From NCBI GenBank assembly GCA_016839815.1, contig JAEOTM010000170.1, forward strand, positions 1-58,739: 58,739 nt of DNA, read 5' to 3'. Shown piece after piece: positions 17,330 to 25,918 of this stretch. A program made the translations under genes and the position numbers. The notes beneath the pieces were generated by a model. The model did no database searches, was not told the origin of the DNA, and saw only the letters and a list, made by a program, of their open reading frames with translations. The stretch comes from Candidatus Hodarchaeota archaeon (lineage in GTDB: Archaea > Asgardarchaeota > Heimdallarchaeia > Hodarchaeales > Hodarchaeaceae). Position 1 is the stretch's first letter. Each line of letters starts with the position of its first letter.

Positions 17330-18367
17330 ATGGGAAAAGATATCACACGCTCACTTCAACTTACAGGGGCAAGAACATACCTCGTGAGTCTTCCAAGAGA
17401 ATGGATTGAACGAAATGGGTTAGAAGCTAAGGATGAAATTGGTATACGGATTGAAAATGAAACTTATTTACTTCTTTATCCACGAAATCCCCGTTTAGTT
17501 CCAAAAAAGACCACTACTATACCTGAATCCGAAACTATCGAATTAGAACTACTAAGTCGGTATATCACGGGTTTTGACACAATGGTGGTTTATCCGAGCG
17601 AAGGAAAAAAGATTAAAGATCCAGATAAGATTCGAGAGGAAATAAGACATCAAGTTGGATTGGAAATTATACGTGAATCTCCAAATCAGCTTGAAATTCA
17701 ATTTATTGCCACGTCAGTGCTTGACCTGCAGACTCTAGTTCGAAAAATTTATGCACTCTCTTTCAGTATGTTGGATGATGCGATAAGTGCAATTTTTTCT
17801 GGGAATGACGACAAGAAAGATAAAATTGTCAAACGATATTCCGAAATTGATAGAGTATACTACTTTATCGTTCGTTTGCTTCAGAAATCGTTTGAGGATC
17901 CACTGGAAGAAATAAACGAGAGTCTATATCCCTTTGAAGGATTAAACTATCAGATAGTGGCATATCAAGGTGAGGTTTTAGGTCGTTCGTGCAAAGAGCT
18001 CGCAGAACGAATAGGTAAGTTCCAAAAATCATTCTTAACGGTTGAAACAGAATCTATGGTAAAGGAAATCGCTGAAAAACTTATTGAACTACTAGATACC
18101 GCTATTGAGGCTTTCCTAAATAAGGATACAGAGAAAGCCGCGGTTACGGTGGAAGAGGTGAGGAATAAAAAATATCAAGTCCAACCTTTACTCGCAATTA
18201 TTTCAGAGGAGGCAGCTGATGAACCTACTTGGTTTTTAGCTCGATTAATGTCAAGTTTACTTGAACAGGCAGACCAAGTATGTTATCTTACGGATATTGT
18301 GACACGAGGGTTTAACGCATTACATGAATATGATGCTAAACAGTACTTGGATTCAGAGCTTTCTTAA
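17330..18367 (+). CDS. AbrB-PhoU phosphate-uptake regulator
   Basis: Archaeal fusion of an N-terminal AbrB/SpoVT swapped-hairpin DNA-binding domain (about residues 1-50; GARTYLVSLPREWIERNGL is the core) with two PhoU helical repeats (about 120-340). PhoU domains contact phosphate ABC transporters and sensors in bacteria; archaeal fusions are thought to regulate phosphate genes directly. The protein is acidic and helical with no membrane segment, 345 residues, as usual for this architecture. No pst genes lie in the window, so its targets are elsewhere. Confidence 0.88.
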   Translation: MGKDITRSLQLTGARTYLVSLPREWIERNGLEAKDEIGIRIENETYLLLYPRNPRLVPKKTTTIPESETIELELLSRYITGFDTMVVYPSEGKKIKDPDKIREEIRHQVGLEIIRESPNQLEIQFIATSVLDLQTLVRKIYALSFSMLDDAISAIFSGNDDKKDKIVKRYSEIDRVYYFIVRLLQKSFEDPLEEINESLYPFEGLNYQIVAYQGEVLGRSCKELAERIGKFQKSFLTVETESMVKEIAEKLIELLDTAIEAFLNKDTEKAAVTVEEVRNKKYQVQPLLAIISEEAADEPTWFLARLMSSLLEQADQVCYLTDIVTRGFNALHEYDAKQYLDSELS

Positions 18368-18558
18368 TTTTCTTGTTTTTCGTAGTACTGAAACGTAGAT
18401 ATCAGTTAAAGAAGAATATGAAAGAAATGGTGAGTATTTCTGCATTTTGCGGGTTAAAAAAAATTGAACAAAATAAACAGTTATTTTGTTGCCATAACTA
18501 CTAAATGCTTTCTTTACCTCATTTTAGTCAAATCTAAGATATTTGGGTAAGGATTCAA

Positions 18559-19794
18559 GTGGAAAAACCAGCTATTCTTGGTGGAAAACCTACAAGAGAA
18601 ACCATTTTACCTCTATTCGATGTCGACATAGGTGAGGAAGAAGCTAATAATGTTCTCGAGGTTTTAAAATCACGTGATTTGGTACAGACGCATGGAACAT
18701 GGGCTAATCAATTCGGAAAATTAGCTAAAGAGTACCTCGGTAGTAAAAATATTGTCATGGCAAATAACGGAACATCTACAATTCATTTAGCTTTGATTGC
18801 CTTGGGTGTAGGTCCAGGAGATGAAGTCATTTGTTCTCCCCTTGGTTGGATTTCATCAGGTACTCCAAGCTTATACCAAAACGCCATCCCGATCTACGCT
18901 GACGTTAATCCTGATTATGGTTATATTGATGTAGAGGATGTTAAGAAAAAAATTACTCCAAGGACTAAAGCCATCTGTGTAGTACACCCATGGGGATTAC
19001 CTGCAGATCTTGATCCACTTCTTGAATTAGGAGAGGAAAAAGGAATTCCTATTGTTGAAGATGCTGCTGAAGCTTTGGGTGCCACCTATAAAGGGAAGAA
19101 AGTTGGGCTATTCGGAGCTTTTGGAAGCTTCTCAACCGTGTGGAATAAGATTATCACAACTGGGGAAGGGGGATTTCTTGTTACTGATGATGATGAATTG
19201 GCCCGAGTTGCAGGTCATTATGCTAGCTTCGCCAAAGTTCCTGGGAAAGGAGATTATTTTGATGGTTTGGGATATAATTACAGGATGACCGAGATGATGG
19301 GGGCACTTGGAGTGGCACAAGTAAAACGAACAGAGGAAATAATCAAAAAGCGACGAGCGAATGCAGAATACCTTCGGAAACAATTAAGGGCATTAGAAAT
19401 ACAAGGGTTAAATTTACCAACAGAGCCATCTTGGGGACGGGGAGTATGGTGGAAATTTACTGTGTTACTTGATTTGAATTCCTTCTCTGCTTCACGAGAT
19501 GATATTTTAAAGAGTATTCAGGCAGAAGGGATAGGTGCAGCCGCACCTGTATATCCTGATAATTTACAACCATTATATGCAGAAAAACAAGTCTATGGAA
19601 AGACAAAATGTCCATGGGATTGTCATTACTATTCTGGGCCGAGTAATATTGATTATACTCAGATGTGTCCTGAAGCTGCTACATACTCTGATCGGGCATT
19701 ATGGTTAACAGGATGCGGAACTAGGTTAACTCAACCTGATCTGGACTCCATTGTGGATGCTGTGGGGAAAGTACTCCGCTGGTATAGAAAATGA
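18559..19794 (+). CDS. DegT/DnrJ/EryC1/StrS family aminotransferase
   Basis: PLP-dependent sugar aminotransferase fold of 411 residues. The Schiff-base lysine is K197 in WNKIITTGEGG, and EDAAEALGATYKGKKVG supplies the Asp that pairs with the pyridine nitrogen. The N-terminal ILGGKPTRE and WISSGTPSLYQNA resemble the AHBA-synthase/inosamine branch rather than cell-wall sugar enzymes. The start is GTG 18559, with GGTAAGGA just upstream. deoC follows 16 bases after its stop, so the two are almost surely co-transcribed, which points to sugar or cyclitol metabolism linked to the PTS locus. Confidence 0.87.
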   Translation: MEKPAILGGKPTRETILPLFDVDIGEEEANNVLEVLKSRDLVQTHGTWANQFGKLAKEYLGSKNIVMANNGTSTIHLALIALGVGPGDEVICSPLGWISSGTPSLYQNAIPIYADVNPDYGYIDVEDVKKKITPRTKAICVVHPWGLPADLDPLLELGEEKGIPIVEDAAEALGATYKGKKVGLFGAFGSFSTVWNKIITTGEGGFLVTDDDELARVAGHYASFAKVPGKGDYFDGLGYNYRMTEMMGALGVAQVKRTEEIIKKRRANAEYLRKQLRALEIQGLNLPTEPSWGRGVWWKFTVLLDLNSFSASRDDILKSIQAEGIGAAAPVYPDNLQPLYAEKQVYGKTKCPWDCHYYSGPSNIDYTQMCPEAATYSDRALWLTGCGTRLTQPDLDSIVDAVGKVLRWYRK

Positions 19795-19810
19795 TAAAAT
19801 GATGAGATAA

Positions 19811-20479
19811 ATGAAATTTACTAAAGATGAATTCGCTAAATATATTGACCATTCAGCACTAAAACCGCTTTTTGGAGAAAAAGATATCATTAGAATGGCA
19901 GATGAAGCATTAGTATGGAAATTTGCTGCACTTTCTGTGAATCCCGTGTATACAGAGATTGCTGCAAGAGAACTAAGGGGAGAAGATATTCATGTTAATC
20001 CTTGTATAGCTTTTCCTTTTGGAGCGATATCTCCTGAACTTAAAGCTCTAATAACAGAAAAATGTGTGAAAAAAGGAGCTACAGAAATTGATATGGTTGC
20101 TAATATAGGTGCAATTAGGGAAGAAAAATGGGATTTTGTGAAGAAGGATATAGAGGGAGTAGTAAAGGCTGCAAAAGAAAGAGAAGTAAAAGTAATTATT
20201 GAAACAGCATATCTAACTGATGAATTGAAGAAAAAGGCATCAGTTGTAGTAGCTGATGCTGGTGCGGCATTTGTTAAGACAAGTACAGGATATGCCCCCG
20301 CAGGGGCGACAATTCATGATATAAAACTCATGTACGCTGCTGTAGGAGATAGGATCAAAGTTAAGGCGGCAGGGGGAATTCGTCATTTTGAAGATGCTAT
20401 AGTGTTAATTGAACATGGTGCAAGTAGAATCGCCTCAAGCTCATCTATACAACTTATGAAAGAAGGGGGATTCTCATAG
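19811..20479 (+). CDS. deoC: Deoxyribose-phosphate aldolase
   Basis: Class I aldolase that reversibly splits 2-deoxyribose-5-phosphate into glyceraldehyde-3-phosphate and acetaldehyde. Key parts are visible: YIDHSALKP at the N-terminus, TEIDMVANIG with D94, FVKTSTGYAPAG with the Schiff-base K156, and VKAAGGIRHFEDA with the second active-site lysine. At 222 residues the length is normal. It directly follows the DegT aminotransferase. Some DeoC-like aldolases act on other sugar phosphates, so next to the PTS genes it might serve the PTS pathway rather than nucleoside salvage. Confidence 0.9.
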   Translation: MKFTKDEFAKYIDHSALKPLFGEKDIIRMADEALVWKFAALSVNPVYTEIAARELRGEDIHVNPCIAFPFGAISPELKALITEKCVKKGATEIDMVANIGAIREEKWDFVKKDIEGVVKAAKEREVKVIIETAYLTDELKKKASVVVADAGAAFVKTSTGYAPAGATIHDIKLMYAAVGDRIKVKAAGGIRHFEDAIVLIEHGASRIASSSSIQLMKEGGFS

Positions 20480-20786
20480 AATTTATACTATCTGAGAGAC
20501 TAACATAGAATAAGCAGCAATAATTTTATAAGTGGAAAAAGTCATTATTTCATTACTTCTTTTAGAATCAAATATCACTTTGATATTCGGGTTTCTCCCG
20601 ACAAAACATCGATATTTCTTTTCTCAGACATTTTCATAAGAGATCAGGCTCATTCTAACCTTTATTTTACATTTGAAATAGATACCCTTATATATGAGTA
20701 TTTTGCTAAATCGAGACTTGTGATTTGAGAATATAAACTCTCAAATTTCGCTCGACTATTGAGAAATATTCAATCGGTGAATAAAT
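20480..20786 (+). other. Intergenic region before EIIC with promoter elements
   Basis: This 307-base gap holds no convincing gene. Its left part is plain AT-rich sequence. Its right part contains the TATA-like box and palindrome described separately and a GGTGA ribosome binding site (20776-20780), 6 bases before the TTG start of EIIC. Confidence 0.6.
20688..20746 (+). promoter_or_regulatory. TATA box and downstream palindromic operator for the PTS EIIC gene
   Basis: TTATATAT (20688-20695) is a good archaeal TATA box. It predicts initiation near 20719. Immediately downstream lies a perfect inverted repeat, ATTTGAGA (20723-20730) and TCTCAAAT (20739-20746), separated by 8 bases. A repressor bound there would block RNA polymerase loading or escape. 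The regulator is not identified. Confidence 0.5.
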
Positions 20787-22412
20787 TTGGCAATAATGCA
20801 AGACACATTTTTCGATACAATAAATGAGTATTTACAGCCCCCAATTGATTTCTTATTCGACGGTGGTCCTGTTATTTTCATGCCTATTATCATTATTATC
20901 TTAGGACTGATCTTTAGACAGGGATTATCTAGATCGATTCGATCTGGTATCCTAATAGGCATTGGATTTATCGGTATCTTCACGTTTGCCTTTGATGTCT
21001 TTGGTGGTACAATTGGTCCCGCAGCTGCCGCTTTTGTACAAAATACAAATAGTGACCTTACGGTAATTGATGTAGGCTGGGGTCTAGCAAGTAGTATCAC
21101 TTGGGCCATGCCAACAGCATTTGGTGTTATTATAGTATGTTTCTTAGTAAACCTTGTAATGTTGGCACTCGGATCTAGATCGTTTAATTTCCGTGGACAG
21201 ACATTCAGACTGGGAACTTTAACTTTAGATATCGATCTTTGGAACTACTGGGCTTTCGGTTTTACTGCAGCCCTCACCTATGTTGTGCTATCTCCAGACG
21301 ACTATTTAGGTCCTGAATTAGCCTACATCATTGCTATGATCTTCGCTGCTATTCACGCAATCATGGCATTTAAGATTTCTGATTGGATTGCTCCCTGTAT
21401 GGCTGATCCTGAAAATTTCAATTTACCAGGAATTTCACTACCACATGGGAATGCAATGATGGCTCCATATGCATTTGCTATTGACAAAGTTCTCAAAAAA
21501 ATCCCAGTTATTGGCACCGCAAAAGCTGATCCTGACTCTGTTCAAGAAAAATTAGGTCTCATTGGAGAACCTATCTTTCTAGGACTAGTCATTGGTTTTG
21601 TAATCGGTACTCTTGGGTATTACGAAGGATTAACACCCCTCCTTAGTGCCTCATTCTGGGATACTTTAGGAACAATTGCCAACGTGGCAATGGTTTCTGC
21701 AGCAGTAATGTATTTAATCCCCAAAATGGTCGCAGTATTGATGGAAGGACTTATACCCCTTTCAGAAGGTATTCGGGACTATATAACGAAAAGATATCCC
21801 GGTCGGGAATTCATCATCGGAATGGATATGGCAATCATAATTGGTTATCCAGCTGTTATCGCTGTGGCTCTACTTATGATTCCGATAGCAATTTTCCTTT
21901 CTCTGCTCTTTAGTGCTCTTCCCGCTCCATTTGGGATGGTAGTATTACCTTATGTTGACTTAGCAGGTATGGTTTTCTACTCAGTCTTAGCTGTTATGCC
22001 TTCAAAAGGAAATATTATCCGTGGTACAATATCTGGTACAATCCAACTAATAATGATCCTGTATACTGCGGGAATCATGGCTCCGCTAATGACAGCAGCA
22101 GGAGCTCAAGCTATTGCCCAAGGTTTCGAGTTCGGACTTGCAGATGTTCAATCGATCTTTGGAACTGATATAACTATCACTTCTCTAGATGCTGGTAGTA
22201 ATGCAGTCCATTGGATGTTAATTCTGCTAATCTTCCCGTTCTTTACCATGGAAGCTTGGACCGTACTCTTCGAAGACGGATATTGGATTTGGTTTGCGAT
22301 AGATGTACTGTGGTGGGTTGGTTACATACTACTTTGGTACTATCTACGTGATGAACCAACGAAAATTGCAGAGGAGAAACTAAATATCGATGCCGCTGCA
22401 GGCACCATATAG
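20787..22412 (+). CDS. PTS galactitol-type EIIC permease
   Basis: Membrane channel of a phosphoenolpyruvate-dependent phosphotransferase system, Gat family. It imports a polyol or sugar and hands it to EIIB for phosphorylation. The 541-residue protein has about ten to twelve hydrophobic segments. Family-like parts include FDVFGGTIGPAAAAFVQN, the VDVGWGLASSITWA loop in the first third (here IDVGWG), YWAFGFTAALTYV and GNAMMAPYAFAIDK. It is longer than the roughly 450 residues usual for GatC, with extra C-terminal helices. The TTG start at 20787 is favoured by GGTGA 6 bases upstream; ATG 20796 is the alternative. EIIB follows after 133 bases. Confidence 0.85.
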   Translation: MAIMQDTFFDTINEYLQPPIDFLFDGGPVIFMPIIIIILGLIFRQGLSRSIRSGILIGIGFIGIFTFAFDVFGGTIGPAAAAFVQNTNSDLTVIDVGWGLASSITWAMPTAFGVIIVCFLVNLVMLALGSRSFNFRGQTFRLGTLTLDIDLWNYWAFGFTAALTYVVLSPDDYLGPELAYIIAMIFAAIHAIMAFKISDWIAPCMADPENFNLPGISLPHGNAMMAPYAFAIDKVLKKIPVIGTAKADPDSVQEKLGLIGEPIFLGLVIGFVIGTLGYYEGLTPLLSASFWDTLGTIANVAMVSAAVMYLIPKMVAVLMEGLIPLSEGIRDYITKRYPGREFIIGMDMAIIIGYPAVIAVALLMIPIAIFLSLLFSALPAPFGMVVLPYVDLAGMVFYSVLAVMPSKGNIIRGTISGTIQLIMILYTAGIMAPLMTAAGAQAIAQGFEFGLADVQSIFGTDITITSLDAGSNAVHWMLILLIFPFFTMEAWTVLFEDGYWIWFAIDVLWWVGYILLWYYLRDEPTKIAEEKLNIDAAAGTI

Positions 22413-22450
22413 GATTTTACACGACTACGAGTAAAATTCCTTCCCCCCTC

Positions 22451-22460
22451 TTTTTTTTTC
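22451..22460 (+). terminator. CT-rich T-tract terminator after EIIC
   Basis: CCCCCCTC followed by nine T (22451-22459), about 38 bases after the EIIC stop. The same pyrimidine-then-T pattern recurs at 38641-38656 and, on the minus strand, at 44779-44797. Confidence 0.55.
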
Positions 22461-22545
22461 AGGAAATTTCTGACAATAACAGCTTTTTATGTTGCTGAAA
22501 ATTTATAAGCCTCAGTTGTAATTTGTTCTAAAATTGTAGGTTAAG

Positions 22546-22875
22546 GTGATAAAAATTTCATTCAAACAAATTCTAGTTGCTTGTGGTACCTCTATTGCTA
22601 CTGCAACGGTTGTTGCATCAAAAATCAAAGATTTATCGAGAGCAAACAAAATAAAGGTAAAAATCACTCAATGTAAATCATTTGAGGTAAAAGGAAAAGT
22701 GAACTATCAAAAATACGATCTAGTAGTATCTACTACCAAAGTCAGTGGAGAACAGGTTACAGGGGAGAAAAGAGAGATTAATGGCGTCCCCATCCTAAAT
22801 GGAATTCCTTATCTTACTGGTATGAAAAAAGATATATTAGACCAAAATATTCTAGAAATCTTAAAGGGTGAATGA
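22546..22875 (+). CDS. PTS galactitol-type EIIB
   Basis: Cytosolic phosphocarrier that takes phosphate from EIIA on a cysteine and passes it to the substrate in EIIC. The P-loop-like site is ILVACGTSIATATVVASKI, with C13 as the phosphorylated residue, closely matching GatB/SgcB proteins. The full domain of 109 residues is present with YDLVVSTTKV as the next strand. The start is GTG 22546. However, the same GGTGATAAAAAT string precedes the ptsH ATG with the codon ATT at the equivalent place here, so the true start is slightly uncertain. Confidence 0.88.
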   Translation: MIKISFKQILVACGTSIATATVVASKIKDLSRANKIKVKITQCKSFEVKGKVNYQKYDLVVSTTKVSGEQVTGEKREINGVPILNGIPYLTGMKKDILDQNILEILKGE

Positions 22876-22941
22876 AGTTAAAGAGTATTATATGAAAAAA
22901 GAATAGTTTCTGAACTCGTTTATTGGATTTCTGTTAGTTTT

Positions 22942-22950
22942 GTATATAAA
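22942..22950 (+). promoter_or_regulatory. TATA-like box before the aldolase gene
   Basis: GTATATAAA, 82 bases before the GTG start of the class II aldolase. It suggests the aldolase and dehydrogenase genes have their own promoter. AGGTGGA lies about 7 bases before the start codon. Confidence 0.4.
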
Positions 22951-23031
22951 TTACCTAGAATAAAAAAGAATGCAAATTATTATTGTAAAACTAAAGCATA
23001 ATGACCTCTAGATCTTTAGGTGGATTAAATC

Positions 23032-23658
23032 GTGAATAAAACACAAATTCTTACCCAGAAAAAGCGTGAAATGGCAAAAATATGCAGACAAATATATGAA
23101 AAAGGATTAACATATAGTACCGGTGGAAATGTAAGTGTACGATTAAGTGAGGATGAATTCCTGATTAAACCTGCTGATTTCTGTTTTGGAGATTTAAAAG
23201 CCCAAGACTTTATTATCATTAATAGTGCAGGAGAGGTTCTCAAAGGGCCAAAAGGAAACCGTCCGTCTAGTGAAACACCTATGCATCTTGCTGTGTATAG
23301 AGATCTGGATGAAATCAATGCGGTTATCCATGCACATTCACCTTATACACTAGTTTTTGCAACAATGGGAGAATCAATTGAACCCGCTACTACCTTTGCA
23401 GAGGAGGAATTAGGCCTCGTTCCAGTTGCTCCTTATGAAGAACCTGGAACACAGGAACTTGCTGAAAGTGTTGCTAAAGCCCTAAAATCTGTCGAATCCC
23501 ATCTCTCTCCCCCTGCAAATACTCCAGCAATTGCTTGTCTCTTAGAAAAGCATGGTGTTTTGGTAGCAGGGAAGAACTTACTCCAAACATTTTATGCCTT
23601 GGAATCCCTAGAAACAACTGCACGTACGTTATTATGGATGAAAGCTGTAGGAAAATGA
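23032..23658 (+). CDS. Class II aldolase (fuculose-phosphate aldolase family)
   Basis: Zinc-dependent aldolase or epimerase of the AraD/FucA family, acting on sugar phosphates. Active-site parts are intact: YSTGGNVSVRL for phosphate binding, catalytic E81 in PSSETPMH, and zinc ligands H100 and H102 in VIHAHSPY and H174 in LEKHGVLV. At 208 residues the size matches FucA. The start is GTG 23032. It precedes the dehydrogenase by 27 bases and lies in the PTS locus, which suggests cleavage of the phosphorylated ketose made by that dehydrogenase. Ribulose-phosphate epimerase activity is possible but less likely, given the FucA-like length. Confidence 0.87.
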   Translation: MNKTQILTQKKREMAKICRQIYEKGLTYSTGGNVSVRLSEDEFLIKPADFCFGDLKAQDFIIINSAGEVLKGPKGNRPSSETPMHLAVYRDLDEINAVIHAHSPYTLVFATMGESIEPATTFAEEELGLVPVAPYEEPGTQELAESVAKALKSVESHLSPPANTPAIACLLEKHGVLVAGKNLLQTFYALESLETTARTLLWMKAVGK

Positions 23659-23685
23659 GTTATTCTTGGAGAAGTGGGTTGTATA

Positions 23686-24738
23686 ATGTCTTCTACTATG
23701 CAAGCTGCTCTGATGTATGGCGCGACGGATGTAAGAATAGAATCAGTAGCCATACCATCAATCAAGAGCAATGAGGTCCTTATTAAAGTCAACTCTGTTG
23801 GAATTTGTGCAACCGATGTAAAAAAGTACACCGGTGTTTCTACGTGCAAATTTCCAATTATTCTTGGCCATGAGTTCTCGGGTTCGATTGTTAATATAGG
23901 TCCATCAGTAAAAGGTTATAAAATCGGAGAGAGAGTCAGTGCCAATCCTGATCTCCCTTGTTTTAAATGTAAATACTGTTTACAATCGAAATTCAATCTA
24001 TGCACCGATTTATCGGTAGTTGGATATGGAACGGAAGAAATTCTTCCGATTAATGGGGCTTTTGCTCAATATGTTAAGATCCCAGCATGGAATTTAATCA
24101 AATTAGAAAACTCCATAACTGATGATCAAGCAACTTATATAGAACCATTTGCCTGTGTCATCCGAAGTTTTGAGCAAGCGCAAGTAGAACCAACAGATAC
24201 TGTAGTAATCCTTGGTGAGGGAAGGATTGGATTATTACATGTCCAACTAGCAACAGAGGTTGGTGCTGATCGTATAATAGTAACAGGTCTTTCAGATGGA
24301 CGGTTAAGTTTAGCAAAAAAGTTAGGCGCAGACGAGATATTGAATTTAAAGAATGAGAATATCCGGAAATATATTGAAAAGAATACAGATGATGGTGTGA
24401 ACGTTGTTTTTGATACTACTGGGAATATTACTGCAGCAGAACAAGGAATCCATCTATTAGCCCCTCATGGAAGATTTATTGCGTTTGCAGGTTTCCCCAA
24501 AGGTCAAAATATCGAAATAAACCCACGTGATCTTCATTATAAGGAAATAGTTCTTACTGGATCGTTTGGATACGGTTCAATGATGGATTACTACAAAGCG
24601 GGGCATTTAATTGCTAATAATAGAATAAATGTCGATAAACTGACATCAAAGGTTCGTTCATTAGATGAGATAGAAGAAGGATTTAAAGAAATTAGTGAAC
24701 TGAGAAGCATAAGAACTATTATACATCCAAATTCTTGA
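23686..24738 (+). CDS. Zinc-dependent polyol/alcohol dehydrogenase
   Basis: MDR-family NAD(P)-dependent dehydrogenase similar to sorbitol, threonine and galactitol-1-phosphate dehydrogenases. Catalytic zinc ligands are C41 in GICATDV and H62/E63 in LGHEFSG. Structural zinc cysteines are C92, C95, C98 and C106. The Rossmann motif is GEGRIGLLHVQLA. I use ATG 23686 over the in-frame GTG 23674. The neighbouring PTS makes a polyol-1-phosphate dehydrogenase the natural reading, as in E. coli gat. It is in an operon with the aldolase. Confidence 0.85.
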   Translation: MSSTMQAALMYGATDVRIESVAIPSIKSNEVLIKVNSVGICATDVKKYTGVSTCKFPIILGHEFSGSIVNIGPSVKGYKIGERVSANPDLPCFKCKYCLQSKFNLCTDLSVVGYGTEEILPINGAFAQYVKIPAWNLIKLENSITDDQATYIEPFACVIRSFEQAQVEPTDTVVILGEGRIGLLHVQLATEVGADRIIVTGLSDGRLSLAKKLGADEILNLKNENIRKYIEKNTDDGVNVVFDTTGNITAAEQGIHLLAPHGRFIAFAGFPKGQNIEINPRDLHYKEIVLTGSFGYGSMMDYYKAGHLIANNRINVDKLTSKVRSLDEIEEGFKEISELRSIRTIIHPNS

Positions 24739-24802
24739 AAAAATCGATCAGTTGGATTCCTAATCACTATTTATCTCAAGATATCAGGCAGTTGAAACAG
24801 AA

Positions 24803-25858
24803 ATGGAAGGACAGACAAAGAAACATGAGAATATCATAAAGTATATTCTGTTACTTGACAGATGGAGGACTCGTCAACCAATTGAAGAGGAAATTGAGGC
24901 TATTTCATCTGTTGGTGAGAAATTATTTCCAAAACAGACAAATGAAGCAATAAAAATTACTCAATCGCTAAAAAAATATCCTCGGTTCCCTCTATTATTG
25001 AAGGTTTACCAACCACTTCAAAAACTGACAATTGCGATCACACTGGTGTATGTCTTTTTCATACTTTCCGCGGCAAGCAAATCATTTGCATATGAAGTAT
25101 CAAATCAATTGTTGTATAATCCCCTATTTACATTAACTGTCCTATCTCTTCTAATTGTTTCAGGCTTAGTAACATATGATTATAGAAGAAAATGTTGGGA
25201 GTACCGAACAGAGAATGAGGAACATTTAAAGAAATTTAGTCCTATAATTGTAGATTTGATTAAAGAACTCACTCCTCTTGCAATTGAAAGAAGTTTTACT
25301 CCCAAGAATTATCCAATAAAATTGAATAATAATGATTATGCTGGTTTACGCCTTGTTGGATCGTCAGGTTCAAATTATCACATGGCATATTCGTTATCTC
25401 ACGCCTTACTAATCGATACAAAAGAGGCTAAACTCATGACGTATATGGGACGGCTTTCATTTTTTGATGGTTTAGCTGGATATCGTGGAGGTAAACCTGC
25501 AGTGAAATTAATTGTTAGTCAGATTGCTGGAGATTTGAAGGCTTATTTAAAACGATGTGCGGATTGGAGAATGCAAGGAATTGACATACTGGTTCGTAGA
25601 TCGAAACCAGAGCAGATTAAGAGGAGTTACATTATTCTTGATGATAATCGAATATGGGTATCTTCTCATCATCTAGAAGAACTAGACTTTCAAGACGAAC
25701 TGAATTTAACCAAAATAACTTCAAGTGATGAAAGAGATAAAATAATCTCCCGATTTAATAAACTCTGGGAAGCTTCGCAGAAAGCTGAAGAGTTAGAAGC
25801 GATCTCTTGGAGGAAATATTTCAAAGAAAAAGCAGAAGAAGAAAAAGGGCAATCATAA
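24803..25858 (+). CDS. Two-helix membrane protein of unknown function in the PTS locus
   Basis: I do not recognise this 351-residue protein. Two membrane segments (about 76-96 and 110-128) follow a 70-residue cytosolic N-terminus, and a large soluble domain fills residues 130-351. Its C-terminal part (YIILDDNRIWVSSHH, then SSDERDKIISRFNKLWEAS) resembles the effector domain of phospholipase D-like or TrmB-type sensors, but the HKD catalytic motif is absent. It ends with a charged helix. It lies 64 bases after the dehydrogenase and is convergent with ptsI. It might be a sensor for the locus, which is a guess from position. Confidence 0.55.
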   Translation: MEGQTKKHENIIKYILLLDRWRTRQPIEEEIEAISSVGEKLFPKQTNEAIKITQSLKKYPRFPLLLKVYQPLQKLTIAITLVYVFFILSAASKSFAYEVSNQLLYNPLFTLTVLSLLIVSGLVTYDYRRKCWEYRTENEEHLKKFSPIIVDLIKELTPLAIERSFTPKNYPIKLNNNDYAGLRLVGSSGSNYHMAYSLSHALLIDTKEAKLMTYMGRLSFFDGLAGYRGGKPAVKLIVSQIAGDLKAYLKRCADWRMQGIDILVRRSKPEQIKRSYIILDDNRIWVSSHHLEELDFQDELNLTKITSSDERDKIISRFNKLWEASQKAEELEAISWRKYFKEKAEEEKGQS

Positions 25859-25918
25859 GTATAGAAATAGCCCTTTTCGAACTCATCAGTTAATCTGATT
25901 AAAAGAACTTGGATCAAT

